Positions 34,301-35,528 of a stretch of DNA of 35,528 nt are shown here, piece by piece. Within the stretch, counting starts at the first letter, position 1. The number at the start of each line of letters is the position of its first letter. Below the pieces are notes generated by a model. It ran no database searches and was not told the DNA's origin. It was given only the letters and a program-made list of their open reading frames with translations. The stretch is from UBA9642 sp964545585 (GTDB lineage Archaea; Nanobdellota; Nanobdellia; Woesearchaeales; UBA9642), in assembly GCA_964545585.1 (NCBI GenBank), contig CAZJFT010000006.1:1-35528 (forward strand). The letters are read 5' to 3'. The translations under genes and the position numbers were made by a program.

Positions 34301-35528
34301 TCAGGATGTATAAGAAGTCAAGGAGCAGGTTATTGTGGTGACGGTATAATAAACCAGTTCCCTAATGAAGAATGCGATGCTAATGATTGGGGTAACATAA
34401 ATTCTTGTGATGATATAGATCCAGCATTCATAGGGGGCACAATCTCATGCAATCCTCCGAATTCTGCAGAAGAATGCATATTCAATACAGATAATTGCAT
34501 CTCAGAGAATGGTGATGGATACTGCGGTGATGGGGAGATAAACAATGGGGAATCATGCGAAGAAGGGGTAACGATAACTGCTCAATGCACAGACTTCGAC
34601 CAATTCATAGGAGGATTCATGGCATGCGATTATTCAACATGTCAGTTCAACCTTATAAATTGTGAGACAGAATATGAATTATATTGTGGCGATGGTGTAA
34701 TAACTACAGGTCTTGGAGAAGAATGTGATGGAGAAGTAATAGGTCCAATAACAGAATGCTCACAGATTCCTGGATCAGGATATGTTTCTGGAGAGATAGG
34801 ATGCACAGCAGACTGTAAATTAGACCTATCAGATTGTCAAGAAAGTGAGGAACCATATTGTGGTGATGGAATAGCTAATGGTCTTGAGAAATGTGATGGA
34901 AACGACATAGGGCTGATGTCTTGCAACCTCATAGATTCATTCCAGGGCGGCATACTTGCATGTAATGCTGATTGTACATTCAATACAGATAATTGTGATG
35001 CTGGTCCTGGTTATTGTGGTGATAATATAATCAATAATTTCCCTAATGAGCAGTGCGATGGCATAAGTTGGGGTGATATAGATAGTTGCGTAGACTTCGG
35101 ATTCACAGATGGACAATTATCATGCAATCCTCCCGGATCACCGAATAGATGCACATTCAATACTTCATTATGTAGCACTCCAGCAGGTTCAGGCACATGC
35201 GGAGACCAGATGTTGAATAGGCATGAGCAATGTGATATCAATAGACCACTCACCCTAGAATGCATCGACTTCGATTCATTCGGTGGAGGAGAGATAGCGT
35301 GTGATTATAGCTCATGCATGTATGATATCTCAGGATGTGAGCAGAGCCAGGGTAGCGGTTATTGTGGTGACGGTATAATAAACCAGTTCCCTAATGAGGA
35401 TTGTGATGGTGATGATTGGGGTAATATCAATTCTTGTGATGATATCGATCCTGCATTCACTGGTGGAAGCTTGTCATGCAGCAATGATTGCTCATTCAAT
35501 ACAGATAATTGTGTTTCAGAGAATGGTG
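28397..35528 (+). CDS. Giant secreted protein with tandem six-cysteine CGDG modules, C-terminus beyond the window
   Basis: An uninterrupted frame of more than 2377 codons runs to the window edge; I read it through by eye without a stop. It begins 1 nt after the previous stop, with no visible ribosome binding site, so translation is probably coupled. A signal peptide (SRKRSG then a helix, cleavage near THA-D at residue 33) is followed by about 590 residues of Ig-like beta-sandwich domains rich in N-x-S/T sequons (EPPEITEL, EPPELQID). From residue 627 at least 30 modules of 48-66 residues follow, each with six cysteines: CGDG, ExC-D/E, C-x-D-F, GGxLxC, xC-x-F-N, xC. The first half matches the CGDGxxNxGExCD repeats of DUF4215/Myxococcus disulfide-type proteins. 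Expected to be a long, stiff, disulfide-locked surface stalk or adhesin; D/N-rich loops may bind calcium (inference). Confidence 0.85.
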   Translation, partial: MININSRKRSGLSILYVMFFLALALMILPGTHADTYNTSKPIIEVNYGEIPVTILDYNLSDIYGTNWTVFPITAPLYGLRGYNFTVSFLDNGDYVFYVLANDTDGNTVEGYKEFTIAHPEMAVWLIEPITGIGRTPTYNITVGTQRIATCRWSTTNWPFNNKEKFDLELGEPFTVTGNRTTHILTYTASTYPIPLYVFCRNDIYGVNLSDLANYGSTHFMVGYDTEPPEITELVADPNPVIDQNDKRTTIRVVTDEPTVCHITGGNETHIGHTNWGWEDNYFAGEDPSDYTSYTLMHEENISYNSVPIGEPYNTRYNITCFDRAQWNDWAYQNVLVNINTSLNITQVTPASVGDLTIDYEIRTNVNANGCMMKLNGEPDWQNMTANTARNFTRPITLLLGENDIEVFCYASTIAFANFTVTADNEPPELQIDAFDSTCGLEEINVFVNATDQGTGIDTVWYRVTDSSEQVIVGWTEMEDPTDTTLTIENLELENGEQYTVTAYAIDNANLYSGNETDTLTATGPDEPECDTIAPIANISYVGDTYQKNVTIQCADDVGGTGCSESFEYAGITEGSCADVESYESMTYTELPLILTSDTFLCVRVSDNALPPNYGYANMSIPVQTVICGNNVAEPGVLGSDPEQCDGTDLREFTCNNFPGFNGGILACTPPDGTSDECKWDTSNCQLGNHGYCGDNVTNDYYYEQCDGTFEDGDWGNIEGCTDFNFTGGSLSCNPYTMPEGQRCMFNTSGCYKTPSNPTPRCDGFAGSFLTLLDSNEQCEPFLFETIGIPALSCSDFDRFGQGELGCTDACLIDISDCSAPPPDPFCGDGEIQPEGNETCDPPGSEILCSDLDDGAYTGGTAVCGENCRWSEFPCTPVPYCGDNERTGDEQCDGTDLGNMGCTDIGSYVNGTLSCFPQGHPNQCEFDETNCDRGSGYCGDGLINNPFVEQCDGESWGGISKQANIGCQQFGFSGGTLECYEPGQENQCMFDTHLCTDVSSNDICGDRILQSGEQCETDKLFTLLCTDFDSYTGGDLECDYSTCLFDTTGCNNDPLCGNGQVDNGETCDGNDFGDLNDCSDLRPTLTGPLECFPPGHQQECQINQDACEYLGGEEYCGDGIVNDFPNEVCDSTDLNGLSCIDLGFVGGTLSCYAEGTPDECKFNIDECTPAVQFGSCGDGVLNDNETCDPGIEPLPLVCTDIDSFEGGTIGCYATGPDECTYNIEGCTPPAPGYCGDGIANGFEECDLGDLRGMVCTRIDAYIGGDLGCYPSDYPIEELRCTYDKSQCDRGFGYCGDNRTNNFPNEQCDGIRGFGEWDWGNIEDCTDLGFFSGTLECNECWFDTSGCVDQAFPDVCNNGILNTGEQCESSIPLDVTCSDFDSFNAGDLECSSDCNIMIDDCYIAPAQCGNGQIDSGETCDYPDLGGSELCAVRDPSKYTGGTVSCNLPGTPGQCSVNYDDCVYDPSLEPYCGDGIANGVEDCDGDDFGLMTCSDIGSFQGGILACNADCTFNTDNCNAGPGYCGDNIINNFPNEQCDGDSWGNVNSCIDFGFTGGTLSCNPPDSPNRCIFNTTMCTGNAGFGSCGNQVLNRAEQCEVNRPLTLGCTDFDAFVGGDIECDYSLCRYDISGCEISQGSGYCGDDMINDFPNEECDGTDWGNINSCDDIDPAFTSGTISCWAPGTGNQCIFNTNNCVSENGEGECGDGEINNGESCEAGVPFGATCTDFDQFIGGLIGCDYSTCQYDLSECQTAVDLYCGDGIITPGIGEECDGEVIGSVTECSEFDNRFVSGQLGCTADCQYDLSDCEEAGEPYCGDGIANSEEEQCDGSDLRSLNCNYIDTFDGGILGCNSDCTYDISNCNAGPGYCGDNIINNFPFEQCDGDSWGNIHSCAAFGFTGGTLTCNPPGSPQRCTFNTSLCSTPAGFSTCGNQILNRAEQCELNRPFTLACVDFDAFTGGDIACDYGSCIYDISGCIRSQGAGYCGDGIINQFPNEECDANDWGNINSCDDIDPAFIGGTISCNPPNSAEECIFNTDNCISENGDGYCGDGEINNGESCEEGVTITAQCTDFDQFIGGFMACDYSTCQFNLINCETEYELYCGDGVITTGLGEECDGEVIGPITECSQIPGSGYVSGEIGCTADCKLDLSDCQESEEPYCGDGIANGLEKCDGNDIGLMSCNLIDSFQGGILACNADCTFNTDNCDAGPGYCGDNIINNFPNEQCDGISWGDIDSCVDFGFTDGQLSCNPPGSPNRCTFNTSLCSTPAGSGTCGDQMLNRHEQCDINRPLTLECIDFDSFGGGEIACDYSSCMYDISGCEQSQGSGYCGDGIINQFPNEDCDGDDWGNINSCDDIDPAFTGGSLSCSNDCSFNTDNCVSENG
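32801..33829 (+). repeat. Higher-order repeat, copy 1 (six modules)
   Basis: Six successive modules of distinct types: EPYCGDGIAN, PGYCGDNIINNF, CGNQVLNRAEQCE, SGYCGDDMINDFPNE, CGDGEINNGESCE and LYCGDGIITPGIGEECD. Corresponding modules in copies 2 and 3 lie exactly 1029 nt further on, apart from the first module, where the offset is 1026 or 1032. Confidence 0.85.
33827..34858 (+). repeat. Higher-order repeat, copy 2 (six modules)
   Basis: The same six module types in the same order as copy 1: EPYCGDGIAN, PGYCGDNIINNF, CGNQILNRAEQCE, AGYCGDGIINQFPNE, CGDGEINNGESCE, LYCGDGVITTGLGEECD. It shares a 53-nt perfect match with copy 1 (32933-32985 against 33962-34014). Confidence 0.85.
34859..35528 (+). 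repeat. Higher-order repeat, copy 3, cut by the window edge
   Basis: The first four module types recur in order (EPYCGDGIAN, PGYCGDNIINNF, CGDQMLNRHEQCD, SGYCGDGIINQFPNE), and the sequence ends at VSENG, exactly where the fifth module would begin. Confidence 0.85.

Larger units (their letters stand above)
30275..35528 (+). repeat. At least 30 tandem six-cysteine modules in the giant gene
   Basis: First cysteines of successive modules fall at 30275, 30470, 30677, 30872, 31034, 31205, 31403, 31559, 31739, 31919, 32093, 32273, 32456, 32612, 32801, 32957, 33140, 33305, 33494, 33656, 33827, 33986, 34169, 34334, 34523, 34685, 34859, 35015, 35198 and 35363. Spacing is 156-207 nt, always in frame. 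The array continues past the window. Confidence 0.85.

Noticed and set aside
32801..35528. Regular spaced repeats that might be a CRISPR array
   Set aside because: The repeats are in frame, 156-207 nt long and coding, not short palindromic units separated by unique spacers.

Overview
The window is archaeal. The evidence is a SecY, EMC3/YidC-like (DUF106), eL34 and L14e group, an archaeal RPA-type single-strand DNA-binding protein, a geranylgeranyl reductase-family flavoprotein, promoters with A/T-rich TATA boxes about 25 nt before often leaderless starts, and many secreted proteins with class III (prepilin-like) N-termini. The AT-rich composition, compact gene packing and abundance of small Cys-rich membrane-anchored proteins suggest a DPANN lineage (Woesearchaeota/Pacearchaeota-like). 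The lineage is inference, the domain is not.

Layout. 1-1461 (minus): the N-terminal end of a SpoIIM-like membrane protein and an RPA homologue. 1569-14432 (minus): about 13 kb of tightly packed genes, many overlapping by ATGA or TAATG. Almost all encode one N-terminal membrane helix preceded by a K/R-K/R-G/A motif, followed by an exported and often Cys-rich domain. The last gene (1569-5462) has an NlpC/P60-like domain and a lytic-transglycosylase (lysozyme-like) domain with their key residues, which is surprising in an archaeon. A geranylgeranyl reductase lies inside the array. 14486-15559 (minus): an exported PEGA-repeat protein. 15670-19062 (plus): secY, DUF106 insertase, a NUDIX hydrolase, eL34 and L14e. 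This is the familiar archaeal translocation/ribosome neighbourhood without adk, cmk and cbf5 at their usual places. 19079-21382: three unrecognised genes. 21428-35528 (plus): three very large secreted Cys-rich surface proteins. The third runs off the window and contains at least 30 six-cysteine CGDG modules arranged in a precise higher-order repeat.

How it may work together (inference). The minus-strand array looks like one export-dependent, disulfide-rich surface apparatus built from prepilin-like subunits and ending in a cell-wall hydrolase. The plus-strand giants look like adhesins or stalk proteins. Together they fit an archaeon that attaches to, and perhaps acts on the wall of, another cell. 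No pilus ATPase, platform protein or prepilin peptidase is in the window, so assembly machinery would have to be encoded elsewhere.

No tRNA, rRNA, CRISPR array or insertion sequence was seen, and no gene-free stretch exceeds about 170 bases.
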